Notes under the pieces: generated by a model | What the model was told of the DNA's origin: nothing | What the model saw: only the letters and a program-made list of their open reading frames with translations | Database searches by the model: none | Made by a program: the position numbers and the translations under genes | In this document: in pieces, positions 45,566-57,046 of the stretch | Numbering within the stretch: position 1 is the first letter of the stretch | Layout: the number at the start of each line of letters is the position of its first letter | Assembly (NCBI RefSeq): GCF_019279795.1 | Contig: NC_056731.1 | Coordinates: forward strand, 860,489,999-860,553,998 | Direction: 5' to 3' | Length of the DNA: 64,000 bases | Origin: Protopterus annectens | Lineage: Eukaryota > Chordata > Ceratodontiformes > Protopteridae

Positions 45566-48109
45566 ATTAATTCTTGTAGTGAACAAACAAGGAAACTTTA
45601 AACAAAGGATTTGCATTTCTTCCACAATCCAAAGACCACATTATGAATATAGACCCTTTGGGTTGTGCTTGGGGAGCCCACTTCAACAATTTATCAGTCC
45701 AAAGTAGCTCAACATATATTAATTCTTATTAATATCTAGGAGATGATGGCAAAATACATTATCCAAGGTCCTTACACTATTCTAGGACAACTTTCAGCAA
45801 TGCCACCTATAGATCAATACAGAGAGCATTACAGTTATGTAGTATATAAACCTAATCTTTTCAACTTTACTAAATTGCAGTTTGTATTTAAAAACATACT
45901 CTGTAATATAGTCTTCATCTTCTAGCAACACATATTCTAGGTTTACAAAATCAATTGCCACATACCTTGAAAAGGAAAATTACTCTGGTTCATGAAGGAG
46001 GCAACATTTTTTAAAAAATATTTAGATTTAGGATCTTTAAGAAGTGCATGTATTTGTCATTTACCATACCAGTGAGCCTTCTGCTGTCTTTTACCTCATG
46101 AGACAGTTTAGAAGATACACATTTTTCCTCATCTCAGTGAACTCATGTCTTGGTGTCCACTCTCCCTTCCTTTCTCTTAATTCAGAAAACTCCTAATACA
46201 AAATAAGATCAGCCTTGTATTTTAGCTCCCTTTTGGCCCAGACAGCCTAGATATTTACTGCTAATGAATCTGATTTAGCTTCCCTTATAGGCATTACCTC
46301 TACACTCACCCATCAAGAAGGCAAATTGTTGCATTTCAGTCTCAGAATATTGAATCTGTCAACATGAAGGGTAGTACTATGATTCCATTATAGGTAAAGT
46401 ACTCTAAAATAGCTAACTAAACATAATCTTACTGTAGTGGAAGAAATTTGCGTGTTGAACTATGTGACCAGGTTTGGACCCCTTAAACTGTCCCATGCCA
46501 ATGTTTCTAGGTTGTTTAATCTACTTGCTGATTGTAATCTGGATCAGTCATCAGCCAAGGTTCGTGTACAGTTGCTTGTTTTCCAACTGTCACACAGACA
46601 GCAGCTTATCCTTCTGTCAAAGCCTTTCTTAAGGAGCCCTTTCCTTAAAATGCCTTTAGGCTCTGCCGTATGGGCCCAAGAACACACAAGTCAGGGCCAC
46701 ATACATAACCCTAGCATCATTGCCTTATGCATTGTTGGTAAATTAGTATGGTCTCTTACATGGAAATCATCAAGCTCAACTCACCGACCTGCTGTGTTCA
46801 AAAGTAAGGTAAGTAATAAATAACAGTCATGTTCTAGATGCTTATTGTTAGAAAGCGAAAAGGAGGAGGAAGCTTGATCACCGAATAGTCATAGTTTATA
46901 TTACATGAGAGTCTTAAATAAAGAGTACAGCACAGTAAGGAGGTTAACCCTAGTGGTGTATCAAAATCAACTTGGTAAGGATAACTGGGGGAATTATGTG
47001 ATGAAGCACTGAGTAGTTGCTTTGGGGGAGGGGAAGAGGGAGAAAGTTAACTGTAAGTAAAGAATTTTTTTTTCTTACTAGCACTAATTTTGTAGTGTGT
47101 GGTTTTCTTTGCATGCTATAAAGTAATGTTTTCTCAATTATTTTTAAATGTAATGGGGATTGTAAATAGGTGCTGCTATTCTTTCTTTTCTTTCTCCCTT
47201 CTCTCTTTCTTCCTGTTCAGTTTTAAGAACTGTTGGCAATTCAAGGGGAAAAAAGCCTGGTTAAAAGAGGATGAGTAAAGAAAAAAATAATGTGCTTTTT
47301 CTCTTTCTTGCATGGGGAAATGACTGGGTTAAGGATCTTAGATTGATTTAGTAACAAGTTTTAAGAGTAAGCAAGTAAATGAAAAAGAATATTGAATATT
47401 ATGAGGCTTTTTTTCCAGCAAATACATGTATGCTCAGTAGTAATTCTGCAGCTGGTCCGCATGTTTTCATGAAACTAATCTGATAAAAAGAAACTGGCTG
47501 CCTGGTTCTCATGTCTCCATGGAGACAATCTGATAAAAATAAACTGGCTACAGTCTGGTGGAGAGTGATTGGCTGAAAAAACTGAGAAGAGAAATTGGCT
47601 AGAAGATAATGTTCTCTGAAAGCATTTGTTTTTTTTTTCCCTGCTAAGAGAGCTATAAAGAAAAGATAAAAACAAGCAGCATTTAGTAGAACCACAGGCT
47701 CAGTCATGCAGCTTACTAAGTTTAACCTTTCTTTTAGGTTAACTCAAGTCTGTGGTGTGGCTGTTTGTTTGGGGCTTTTGTTCCTATCAGGAGGGTAAAC
47801 CTTCAGTATTTGAAGATGTACATAGTTCTGTGTGTTAGTATTAAGTTGATAGGTTTTAGGGGGTATTGGGGTGTGTTTATATATTTTTTGTTTGTCTGAG
47901 GGCTTTCAATAATACAAAATGTTTTGTAAGATGTGACATAGGCTAAAATGGATTTGACAAGGAAACAACTGTATAAAAGTTCAACCTGTCAAACAGTGTA
48001 TGCATATAACACAAATGCTGGAACTAGACAATTAACAAAAAAGGTGTTATATGTAAAAGGTGGGAATAATAACTTTTTAATGCAGTGATGCTTTCTGTAA
48101 TGTCTTTAA
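45566..48109. other. Spacer, one unexplained 128-aa frame
   Basis: A forward frame at 46437-46823 ends near a good splice-donor string (AAG/GTAAGT at 46806-46814), but I recognise no protein family and no convincing acceptor. Everything else looks noncoding. ORF1 of L1-C was searched for here and not found. Confidence 0.35.
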
Positions 48110-48179
48110 AAGTCAACAGTCTCACAGATAAATGCAACTAAGAAAAAGTAGTGAATTATATTAAAAATGTATATTGCAC

Positions 48180-49010
48180 ATAGCTGTGTTACAGGAAACA
48201 CACTTAGAAACAACTGAACATCAGAACTTGATAAAGAAAGGTTTTCAGGATGGTTATTCAGTGAAATACCCGGGACAAAGGAAAACAGGAGTTGTTGTGT
48301 CTTTCAGCTTTTCCCGGTTAGGGGTTGCCACAGCGGAACTCCAGTCTGCTTAATTGCAAAAGGAGCGCCAGTAGTGATAGAAGATGATAAAAAGGATAAT
48401 AATGGGCAAATTTGTATTGCTAAGGTGCTACTGGTATCATGGAGCTTAAGAAAATTCTGGAAGAAATAATCAGTTTTCACCAAGGAATATTGATTATTAT
48501 AGGTGGGGACTAGAATGTGATTTGCAACAGTGAAGATGTGTCTGGGGGGACCCAGAAGGGAAAGTATAAGAAAGGAGGGTAGATTTTTGAAGAAATTTAT
48601 GAAAAAATTTGGCATGGAAGATGTGAATTCAGTAATAGGAGTTCAGAGTGAATTTATATATTATTCCCCAAAATATAAAAACTGGGCTAGGCTGTACATC
48701 ATTTATATTTCACAGGAACATGAGTATTTAATTGAAGGTCTTGATATGCACCCAATAAAATATTTCAAATTGTACACCAATAATAACTAACATAAAAACC
48801 CAGGTTAATGGAATAAAAATGAGACACTGGTGCTTTCTCACCTATCTGTTGAAAAGAGAGGAATTTAAGGAATGGGTAGTAGAGATTATTCAGGGGCTAT
48901 TAGAGAGGATTGACATTTCTTCTGAAAATGTAGCTAGGGAGTGGGATAAAATTAAAGTGGAGTTTAAAAATAGGGTGGAAGTAAAAGAAAGAGAGCTATG
49001 GTTAGGTTAA
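48180..49010 (+). pseudogene. L1-C endonuclease region remnant
   Basis: LQETHLETTEHQNLIKKGFQ and YSVKYPGQRKTGVVV mark the start of an L1-type endonuclease. The reverse SINE tail then interrupts it; downstream frames give IIIGGD-NV-like text (the GDFN region) and an 86-aa frame 48530-48790. From 48819 a 63-aa frame (EEFKEWVVEIIQGLLERI, EWDKIKVEFKNRVEVKEREL) resembles the charged linker before the RT. Confidence 0.5.
48297..48352 (-). mobile_element. SINE 3' tail fragment
   Basis: On the reverse strand it reads CCGCTGTGGCAACCCCTAAC, CGGGAAAAGCTGAAAG, then ACACAACAAC, the same 3' tail as the SINEs ending at 52786 and 56395. Only the last 55 bases or so are present. Confidence 0.7.
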
Positions 49011-49189
49011 CAAGAATTATTTAGAGGGACTGACAAATGTTAAAGTATTGCAGAAAAGGGGGAATCTCACAGAACAAGAAGAGGATCAACTGCAGAATGC
49101 AAAGCAAAAAAATAAGAGATTACCTTGATAATATAGGTTCATAGGCTGAATTACTGTTAGGATAGGAGGAGAGGAGATAATAATTGTGA

Positions 49190-50080
49190 TATATAATCAG
49201 TCTACAGGAAAGTCCCCATGAATAGATGGTATTCCTGTGGACAATTGGAAGCTAGGAGGGAAAAAAAACTGATAAAGACCTGTAAGGTTTTGTTTAACAG
49301 TATTTTAAGAGGAGGAAACGTACCAACAGCCTGGAAGAAAGCAGTGGTAGCTGTAATACCTAAAGAGGACAAAGATCATCAGACCCAGCTTCATACAGGC
49401 TCATTTCAATACTGGACCATGATTATAAAGTGTTCATGTCTATAATGGCTAAAAGAGAGATAAAAGTAATGCCAGAATTGATAGATATGGATCAATCTGA
49501 GTTTGTGGAGGGGAGGAAAACATTTGACAACATTAACAAAACATTGATGATCCAGAGGAAAGCAGAATGTAAGAAATACCATTGTTGTTGTGGGTGGGTC
49601 TTGATGCAGAGAAAGCACTTGACAGAGTAGGCTAGGACTTTATTTGCAGGGCAATGGAAGCATTTACATTTCCTGAAAAAATTATAAGGTTGATTAGGAG
49701 GATATATGAGGGATCAGAGGTGAAAATTAAAGTGGGTGGGGTCCTCTCTGATAATTTCTGCTTCAGCAGAGAAACCAGGCAGAGCGTGCTCTGTCCTTTG
49801 TTATTTGCATTATATGTTATTTGCATTATATTTAGAACCATTGGCAAAGAAAGTAAGGGACTCACAACTTCAAGGATATAATTTATATGGTAGTCAAGAA
49901 AAGCTGGCTGTATTTACAGATGATATTATTTTATACCTGACAAAACCAGAAAGGGACATTACAGTGCTGTGGAACATTTTGAGACAGTTTCAAATCTTTT
50001 CAGGATACAAAATGAATGAAGATAAAACAAAGGCAATAGCGGTAAATTATCTACCCACAGAAGAATTTGTGTAGAATTAG
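49190..50080 (+). pseudogene. L1-C reverse transcriptase remnant, first part
   Basis: Frames in order: FNSILRGGNVPTAWKKAVVA and VIPKEDKD; IMAKREIKVMPELIDMDQSE and FVEGRKTFDNINKTLM (the DQxGFxxGRxxxDNI block); a motif A zone around 49605-49640 (AEKALDRV-like); AFTFPEKIIRLIRRIYEGSE and KIKVGGVLSDNF; then YGSQEKLAVFTDDIILYLTK, where the usual F-A-D-D is F-T-D-D. At least three frame shifts. The frame breaks at 50074, just before the SINE at 50081. Confidence 0.68.
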
Positions 50081-50440
50081 GGATGGCCATGGTGATGCAG
50101 TGGTTAGCATTGTTGCCTCACAGTAAGAGGTTTTCCGTTTTGATTCTTGGCTAGGGTGCCTTCTGTGCGGAGTCTGCCTATCCTCCCTGTGGTCACGTGG
50201 TTTCCTCTGGGTGCTCAGATTTCCTCCCACATTCCAAAGACGTGCAGTAGGTGGCTTGCTCACTCTAAATTGGCCATTGGTGTGAGTGTGTGTGCGAGTG
50301 AGTAATATGGATGAACTACCACAGCAGGGCTAGCCACCCGGTGGTGTAAACCTTGGCTTGAGATGTTTGTCACTGTTGAAATGACACCCCAATCCCATGT
50401 GCAAAATGGGAAAAAGGGGTTGAGGATGGATGGATGGACA
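50081..50440 (+). mobile_element. tRNA-headed SINE with GATG tail
   Basis: About 360 bp inserted in the L1-C RT. The head GGTGATGCAGTGGTTAGCAT, then TTGCCTCACAGTAAGAGG, is a degenerate tRNA-like start with an A box, followed by CTTCTGTGCGGAGTCTGCC, TTTCCTCTGGGTGCTCAGAT and TCCTCCCACATTCCAAAGAC, wording widespread in fish and amphibian SINEs. It ends in a short (TGGA)n tail. The head is shared with the SINE at 56161, the tail is not. Confidence 0.75.
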
Positions 50441-51690
50441 AGAAATGGTTCAGCAATATCCGTATGTATGGTGAATGATAAAATGAGGTATTTAGGAGTA
50501 TGGATTAAAAATTATTTTCATGTGGCATCTAAGGCTATATGGGAAGAGACTAAACAAAATATAATACAAAAACTGAGAAAATGGAAGCTTTGTTATATGG
50601 ATATGGATAGTAAGATACAAGCAGTCAAAAGGTTTTTAGTCCCTTTAGTCTTATACACACGTCAGGCATATTTTTTATCAACCAGAGGAGAAGTTGTGGA
50701 TAGCAATTAAAGAGCTGAAGGACTTTATCTGGGAGGGGAAGATGGAAGCATCAATTGTGATAAGCTGATTCTTCAGGTAGAACAGGGCAGATTGGGATTA
50801 CCCAATTTGAAGTGGTATTTCAGAGCTACACAGTTAAGGATTCTATGCATATCACAAGCTGAAAACTATAATTCATAGTGGAAAGGGATGATGTTGAAAT
50901 GGGGGCAGCTCAAGAAACGAGGAGAGACTGGGATTTTGGATGCAGGTTTTTAAGGGGAATAACAGTAATCATACAGAATATTATATCCATAAAGTAGCAG
51001 AAAGTTTTAGCCAACACGGGAATGGAGAAAGGAGATTCTGCCAACAGGGATGACTGCAATTAGGGATATAGACAACAGGCAAGAGGGGGCTGGAAATTAT
51101 TGGAGAAAACTGGCAAAGGAACCAAGGTATTGAGAGCAAATAACTAGAGAGGGAAAAGTAATAGAATGAGAAGAGCCAAGAATTTATTTGGACTGCAGGT
51201 TAGAGATTGCCTTCCTTATCAAGGATTGATATCAGCGTATAGGCAAAGAGAAAGAGATAGGGGGTCCTAAATGAAAGACCAGCACTGGCAGACATTTTAG
51301 CAAAATCTAGAAAAGAAGCTAGAATTAAAAAAGGAATAATTTGTAGAGCATATAAAATATTGCATGATAACTACAAGAATCAATCAAAGAAGGATAGAAA
51401 GGATTAGGAAGGGAGACTGGATAAGCAATTTACAAAGAAACAATAGGAGGATATATGTATGTCTCCCAAATGTGCAATAAAATCTAGAAGATTTAGGATT
51501 TTTGCTTGGAAATATTTACATAGATATTTTTATACCCCAGGTAGTCTCTAGAGAATTTTCCTTAGGTAGAGAGTAAATATTGGAGGTGTGACGGGGAAGA
51601 AAGATGTACTTGGAACATATTTTCTTGGAGTGCGGTGGGTTGGCAAACTTTAAGGATTCCCTGGTGATGCACTGTCAGAGATGCTAGTTG
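50441..51690 (+). pseudogene. L1-C reverse transcriptase C-terminal remnant
   Basis: After the SINE, one frame gives MRYLGVWIKNYFHVASKAIW, LRKWKLCYMDMDSKIQAVKR and FLVPLVLYTRQAYFL, equal to the L1 region behind the RT palm. The last part, with KMYLEHIFLECGGLANFKDS-like text, matches the L1-B carboxy end. Heavy decay. Confidence 0.6.
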
Positions 51691-51700
51691 GGTGGATTGG

Positions 51701-53240
51701 TGTGATGCCCCAACACTGGCCCAGTAATCAAGGGGCCTCAATCCTGACAACTGGCAACAGTGGGGGATGTACACAATGTGAAGATGACAAGTACAAATAC
51801 AGTAAAGTGCAATTTCCCTTAAGAGCACACAGAGACCACAGTCAGTTCTGGGCTGGTTTCTCCCGAACCCCAGTAAGACTCTCCACTGGGACAGCTATAG
51901 GGTTGAGATCTCAGCTGAGTGGCCACGCCAGAACCTCCAAAATCCTCTCTGTCCAACCAGTGCTTCGTGTCCCTGCCCAAGTAGCACACTTTGAGATTTG
52001 ATTTATATACAAACACACACACCTGGGGAAGGCTGGCACAGGTTTACAAGCTATGCCCCCTTCTATCCAGACTGTAAAGTAGTTCCAGCTGCCACCAGCC
52101 ACTACTTATCAGCTACTTAAGGTCATTAACAAAGGGTGTCCAATGCTGATGTGTAATGTTACTATTAATCCAAATGGTAGTCTGACCAAGAGCAAGGCTA
52201 TTTAGGAGTGCCTGTACAGTGTCACCAAATACATATGCAAGTACTCTCAGAGGTTAAATATATCTCACAAATAGCCACAAAGATAGGTTTAAATATATTT
52301 AATAATAAATAATAAAAGAACAAGACAATACTCAGTCAATCAACACAGTAAATTCAGAGTTCAAAACCACAGGAAATATTTTAAAATAACATTGCAGGAC
52401 AGTCTCAAATAAATACAGAAAATATCTAAACTAATCCCTGCTATATTCCTATCTATATGTAAAAGAGTTACTATGCCCTAAAAAACTTACTTACAGCATG
52501 GCAAGTGCAGAAGGTGGTGATGATGAGTGGATGTTTCCAGGTCAAATACAAAATACAAAATGCCCAGTTTCTCTCTGAGAGAGTTCTTAAATTAATATCA
52601 AGCATTCTCAGCTAGAGCATCTTCTGTGTGGAGACATACGTGAATGGGCGTACCTTCGTTGAAGGTTGTGCATCAGGGCCGGCAACTTGGCACGTAAAAA
52701 TCTACTGCCAATCATTAGCGGACCGGAGTTCCGCTGTGGCGACCCCTAACCGGGAAAAGCTGAAAGACACAACAACAACAACTGCTGGGCCAGCTTAGAT
52801 GACATCACTTTTTGTCACCTGACTTTAGTTCCCAGGCTAAACAGAAACTAACAGAATTTAACATCTCTGTGTGAGAAATGCATATCTCTCATAGCTTTGC
52901 AGCTGCTAGAAAGTCATAAAGCAATAAAACACCTCCACATCTCAAAACGAGTAATTATTTCTTTCCAAGACAATACAAAAAACTTCTAGCACTAGACGTT
53001 GTGTCTGCTACTAAACTGAAACTGAGAGAGAACATCTTTTGTTTATGGCCCAGCTATAAAGTAACTTAACCTCAACTATTTTTAAGTTTTGCAGGTTAAT
53101 CTTCTATGTTCCAGCAGGGTACACTGTTGATACATCTAAGCTCAGTACATAACATACAGTTCTGTATAAATCATATCAATATTCACAAATGACATAGAAT
53201 TATTTACAGATTTACAGATAGCTAGGCTGGCAGCGTTACA
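51701..53240. mobile_element. LTR-like insertion in L1-C
   Basis: About 1.54 kb absent from the matching place in L1-B. It starts TGTGATGC and ends GCGTTACA, an imperfect 8-bp inverted pair of TGT...ACA type as at the ends of LTRs. It contains a TTTATATA-like string near 51997 and no coding frame. A solo LTR of an unidentified element is the best guess; no clear flanking duplication is seen (ATTGG on the left, CGAGG on the right). A TIR transposon remains possible. A SINE tail is nested in it. Confidence 0.4.
52604..52786 (+). mobile_element. SINE copy, 5'-truncated
   Basis: Matches the SINE at 56161-56395 from CTCAGCTAGAGCATCTTC on through CGTGAATGGGCGTACCTTCG and GTGGCGACCCCTAACCGGG to the ACAACAACAAC end. 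The tRNA-like head is missing. Confidence 0.8.
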
Positions 53241-53695
53241 CGAGGGTGATGATTTTTCTGTCCTGTGACACAGAATCAGAATTGCCTAGACATGGTAAGG
53301 CCTTGCTGTATCTAATTATGGTGGCTACCAAAAAAGCAATTACTAGAAAATAGAAATCAAAATCTAAACCAGCTATATTAGAAGTAGTGAATATAATAAC
53401 AGAGATAAAACAAATGGAACTGAGGTCATTAGAAAAGGGTAGGAGCAAACTAAGTAGGAAAAAATGCAAATTGTAGGAACAGTACATACAGGGAAGCAAT
53501 GAGGTTTAAAAGAAGGCAGGACTTAAATGAGCTATGTAATGTTTGACTGAAAGTGATTCAGTATGGTTTGTGATGTAAAATGCTTGCAACTAGGATTGTG
53601 CCAGTGTGGTTTGTTTTCATTTATATATGATTTCTTATGTCATAAGTGATGGTTTAATAAAGATTTTTTTTTGTTTAAAAACGCAGGGCAGGAAT
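53241..53695 (+). other. L1-C 3' end after the insertion
   Basis: Matches the reverse complement of 25836-26320 (L1-B): shared TAGACATGGTAAGGCCTT-like text and the AATAAA signal near 53656 followed by a T-rich, then A-rich end. Confidence 0.7.
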
Positions 53696-55849
53696 TGAAT
53701 AATTTATGTAATGTTGCTTAGGTTGTATGATATATAGCAGTATATGTGAAATATAATGTGTGTTAATGTTAATTTGTTAATACAGTTTGATTACTTTTGT
53801 ATAAATGCAAATTTGCCTATGTCACAAGTGATAATTGAATAAAGGTGTTAAAAATGGTCCAGAACTACAGACAAAAAAGCATGAAGTAGCAAGGAGAGCT
53901 GCTTCCTACTGTATTCTTAAAACCTGCATTTAGAAAGGCTTCCAAGTATCAAGATTCAGTAGTGTTTCTGGTGTGAAAAGTCACAGCTCCTCAAAAATGA
54001 TTTAAGTTGTTCTAGTTCTTTAATTATAAGTTATTTAACTGTACTAAACTTTTAAATAAGCTGCTACCTTAAATGTGTTGTGCTTAAATTTGTCTTTAGA
54101 CTGCAGTGTCAGCTTTTCCATTAGATTAGCAGTGTCTCATAGCAGCTCACAGTTCTGTTTTGGCTGCAGGGAACTGTAAACCACATTGTAAGGATGCATT
54201 TACTGCCTTCTTTAGTGAAGGAGATACAAGTACCTGTTATGCATAGAAACGCAAACCTAATCATTGAAATTAAATTTTGCACATTTTGGCTGCAGTGGTG
54301 GCTACTGTTCAATATCTGACATTTTGTCGCTCTTTAGCATGCATTATTAGAAGACACCTGAAAATTAAAGGCATGTTTACAGCTTCTGGGGTTAGTTTGA
54401 GATCATGGCCCAGTACCATCAGACTTTTTTAATGAAAAGGATACAACCTGAAGTGCTATTGTCAATTTTTTTGTGCGTTTGGTAGTCAGATAAGTGGTGG
54501 AATGGAAATCAGTCTGAACCCTTTTCACTCATGATCAGGTATGATACTTAATCCAGATTATGAACCTATGAACCTATATAAAGATATTTTCTTACTCATC
54601 AGCAGGCAAGTACTGTGGGATATTTAACATCCACTTAAGTCTGTTTTCTGGGGACATTGTTAGTTTCCAATTGGTACTGGATGCTGTGGATGAGGTTTTT
54701 GATGGTCTTCTAGGCCATAAGCTTTGTAAGACCCTTTGAAAGATAAAACCATAGATATTCAACTTTAAATCACTGTTGTAGTACTCTCAGCTATTAGGGT
54801 TAAATTCCACCAGGGATAGGACCAACTGGCCAGCTTTTCATAGCTTAAGGACACCTTCCATGTACCTTTACTACCAGGAACTTTGGCTATGCTCTGTATA
54901 ATATACAAGAAGCCAAAACCTTTACAGCTTTCTTGCTGCTGAAGTATACTGCTTCTGTGGGCTTCATGGTACTGATTGTCTAGAAATCCTTCAGGGTTGA
55001 CAGATTAGTCTCCTTCAGTGAGAATGCTCTTTGTTATTCTGAAGAAAACCTGGTGGGTTGTTTTACTTTATTTTATTTTGTTTTTTTGCAAAATATATTA
55101 TTTTATAGCCAGGAAAATGAATTCCCCTAAGTAGTCATTGCTTGTCAGGGGAAAAATACCTGTAAATGTTCATGTGAGCAAACTGTATTTTTCTGTTTTT
55201 TAACATATTTCTACTTTTCAGTGATTTATGTGTGGAAGGGACAGAATTGTGTGTTGTTGGGGTTTATCAGTATGTTTTTCCTAACTGAAAATAACATTTT
55301 TCTTCTTCTACACCTTACAGACTCCTCCAAGTTTCACTACCCATTTTGTAGTCTCCTTTTTTGTGAACCCATGGAGCAGTTACCAGTCTCCTTGATTCTT
55401 CTTTCCCCTGTCCACAAGAAGAAAACCTTATTAGGGAGTCTTTGGTGTCAGGCAACCTCCTTCACTGCCTTACCCGTCAGTGGGTGACTGTACTCTGACC
55501 ACTCATCATTTTTTCCAGTTCTTCTGGTGCAGGACCTACAGCCGCTTAGGGCTGGGAGCTACACAATTACTCTGTAGCTGTATGGCTGTCCTCTGCATCA
55601 TGGGTGAAACACTGTTGCTGGGGGAAGGAGTGGATGAAAGGTCTGTCACATAACTAAGGAAGACAGCCTGAATCCTGGGCTAGTTATTTGCCAGAGAGAC
55701 CCCCAGGAAAATTAAAAAAAAAAAAAAAAAAACTCTTCTCTTTTGTACTTTCCATGGATGGATTAAACATGTTAGGGAATTAATTTATGCCTTTAGTTTT
55801 ACTAACCAGCAAAAAAAAAAAAAAAGAGTTCCCTCTCTTTCTAAAATTT
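53696..55849. other. Spacer; contains an isolated CR1-type tail
   Basis: No gene recognised. At 54561-54577 there is TGAACCTATGAACCTAT, the CR1 octamer tail, without clear CR1 sequence before it. A left end of DIRS-3 was looked for between 55300 and 55850 and not identified. Confidence 0.4.
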
Positions 55850-55859
55850 TCAGTCAGAA

Positions 55860-56030
55860 GAACAGGAATTGGAGGGAAAATGTTATGCTTCAGTGTCTTC
55901 TTCACAAGCTGAAGATTCTGATTCTGAGAAAAGTGTTGCTTCAGCCAGAAGACCTATCTTATTTTGAGACTTCAAAATGAAAGTCGTATTTCAATGGACA
56001 CAAAACGAAATTCCTACTTCCAAGTAAATG
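55860..56030 (+). pseudogene. DIRS-3 Gag fragment upstream of PLE-3
   Basis: One frame reads SSSQAEDSDSEKSVASARRP and, past a stop, FQWTQNEIPTSK. This parallels the DIRS-1/2 Gag core (DSDAEESIPSVSPPED ... HFHWEGQDYSDSKKR). The match is short, but order and spacing fit, which is why I place PLE-3 inside DIRS-3. Confidence 0.45.
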
Positions 56031-56160
56031 TATTTTAATTTATTAGTGTTTAAATCAAATGCTATGAACGGCATAATTGTATAACTAAAATAAAATAAAT
56101 GTGCCACACTGGATGACATAAAAGGATGCTTTATTCACCGTTACTTTAAGTGCTTTCATT

Positions 56161-56395
56161 AGCTGCGGTGGTGATGCTGCGGTAGCGTTGTCACCTCACA
56201 GTAAGACGTTGACCTGTTCAGTTCTCAGCTAAAGCGTCTTCTGTGTGGAGACATGCGTGAATGGGCGTACCTTCGTTGAAGGTTGTACGTTAGGGCTGGC
56301 AACTCAGTACGTAAAAATCTACTGCCAATCATTAGTGGACCGGAGTTCCGCTGTGGCGACCCCTAACCGGGAAAAGCCAAAAGATACAATAACAA
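56161..56395 (+). mobile_element. SINE with perfect 17-bp target duplication
   Basis: A 235-bp retroposon. It starts AGCTGCGGTGGTGATGCTGC with a tRNA-like head (GGTAGCGTTGTCACCTCACA), has a body with CGTGAATGGGCGTACCTTCG, and ends with GTGGCGACCCCTAACCGGG and an ACAATAACAA tail. CTTTAAGTGCTTTCATT flanks it at 56144-56160 and 56396-56412, a perfect duplication. The 3' tail resembles those of RTE-type LINEs of fish, suggesting which LINE mobilised it (inference). The perfect duplication indicates a young insertion in old surroundings. Confidence 0.88.
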
Positions 56396-56399
56396 CTTT

Positions 56400-56440
56400 A
56401 AGTGCTTTCATTCCGTAATGAAAGGAACATCATCAGAAAC
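56400..56440 (-). ncRNA. Hammerhead-ribozyme-like motif, PLE-3 left arm
   Basis: On the reverse strand: CTGATGA (56436-56430), one extra T, stem GTTCC/GGAAT with loop TTTCATTAC, then GAAA (56409-56406) and GCACTTAAAG. The core strings are complete apart from the one-base spacer seen in all PLE copies here. Antisense to the PLE-3 coding direction. Confidence 0.45.
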
Positions 56441-56479
56441 ATTGTATCAGAGACTTCCTCACATTTAAAAAGCTAAACA

Positions 56480-56945
56480 GGTGACACACATACAGAAGCC
56501 TAGGTCTGTGTTTAAAAATAGTAGGAATTTTAAAACTATTTTTGAATTACGTAAGAGTCACAAAGGGATTTCTACTAAAGTTTTAGGAATGAAATATTGT
56601 GGAGCACTCAAGCAGTGCAGATTTATTTTCCAGGAAGCAGTTTCTCAGTTCCTGGTTATCCCAAATTAATTTGTGTTAATGGAAATTACAATTGCAATAC
56701 TAAAGGGGTCATATATATTGCTTTTTGATCATCATGTCCGGCATTTTATGTGAGAAAGACTATTGGCCCCTGCGGACAAGAATCTATGCTGTTAGCAGAG
56801 CAAACTGTTTTAATGTTCTGCATAAACATTCTTTGTTGTGCAAAGACTTTAAAATGTTTGAGTTCATTATTCTAGAAAAAGTAGCACACCCTATTAGGGG
56901 ATGTGATTGGGAGTTACTGGTTGAACAGAGGGAGTTTTACTGACA
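56480..56945 (+). pseudogene. PLE-3 linker and GIY-YIG remnant
   Basis: PRSVFKNSRNFKTIFELRKS followed by KYCGALKQCRFIF equals the RT-to-nuclease connector with its Cys pair. Then a second frame gives CPAFYVRKTIGPLRTRIYAV-like text and FKMFEFIILEKVAHPIRGCD, WELLVEQREFY, the end of the GIY-YIG domain. RT itself is absent (5' truncation). Frameshifts separate the parts. Confidence 0.65.
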
Positions 56946-57046
56946 AATATTATTAAATCCCAGTGATCCACCAGGTGATTGGGGGTTACTGGTTGAACAG
57001 AGGGAGTTTTACTGACAAATATTATTAAATCCCAGTGATCCACCAG
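56903..57046. repeat. 72-bp tandem duplication in PLE-3
   Basis: Two almost identical 72-bp units (56903-56974 and 56975-57046) starting GTGATTGGGAGTTACTGG and GTGATTGGGGGTTACTGG. Only one or two differences, so the duplication is recent. Confidence 0.9.

Larger units (their letters stand above)
48110..53695 (+). mobile_element. L1-type LINE L1-C, interrupted by SINEs and an LTR-like insertion
   Basis: Forward LINE of the same family as L1-B. Endonuclease wording (LQETHLETTEHQNL near 48192) and RT wording (WKKAVVAVIPKEDKD, DQSEFVEGRKTFDNINKTL, DAEKALDRV-like text) are of the L1 group. Insertions: a SINE tail (48297-48352, reverse), a SINE (50081-50440), and a 1.5-kb LTR-like block (51701-53240). 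After it, the 3' end resumes (53241) and matches L1-B to its AATAAA at about 53656. The 5' boundary is unknown. Confidence 0.78.

Noticed and set aside
51681-52001. 106-aa frame at the start of the LTR-like insertion
   Set aside because: No domain, and it spans the insertion boundary; treated as chance.
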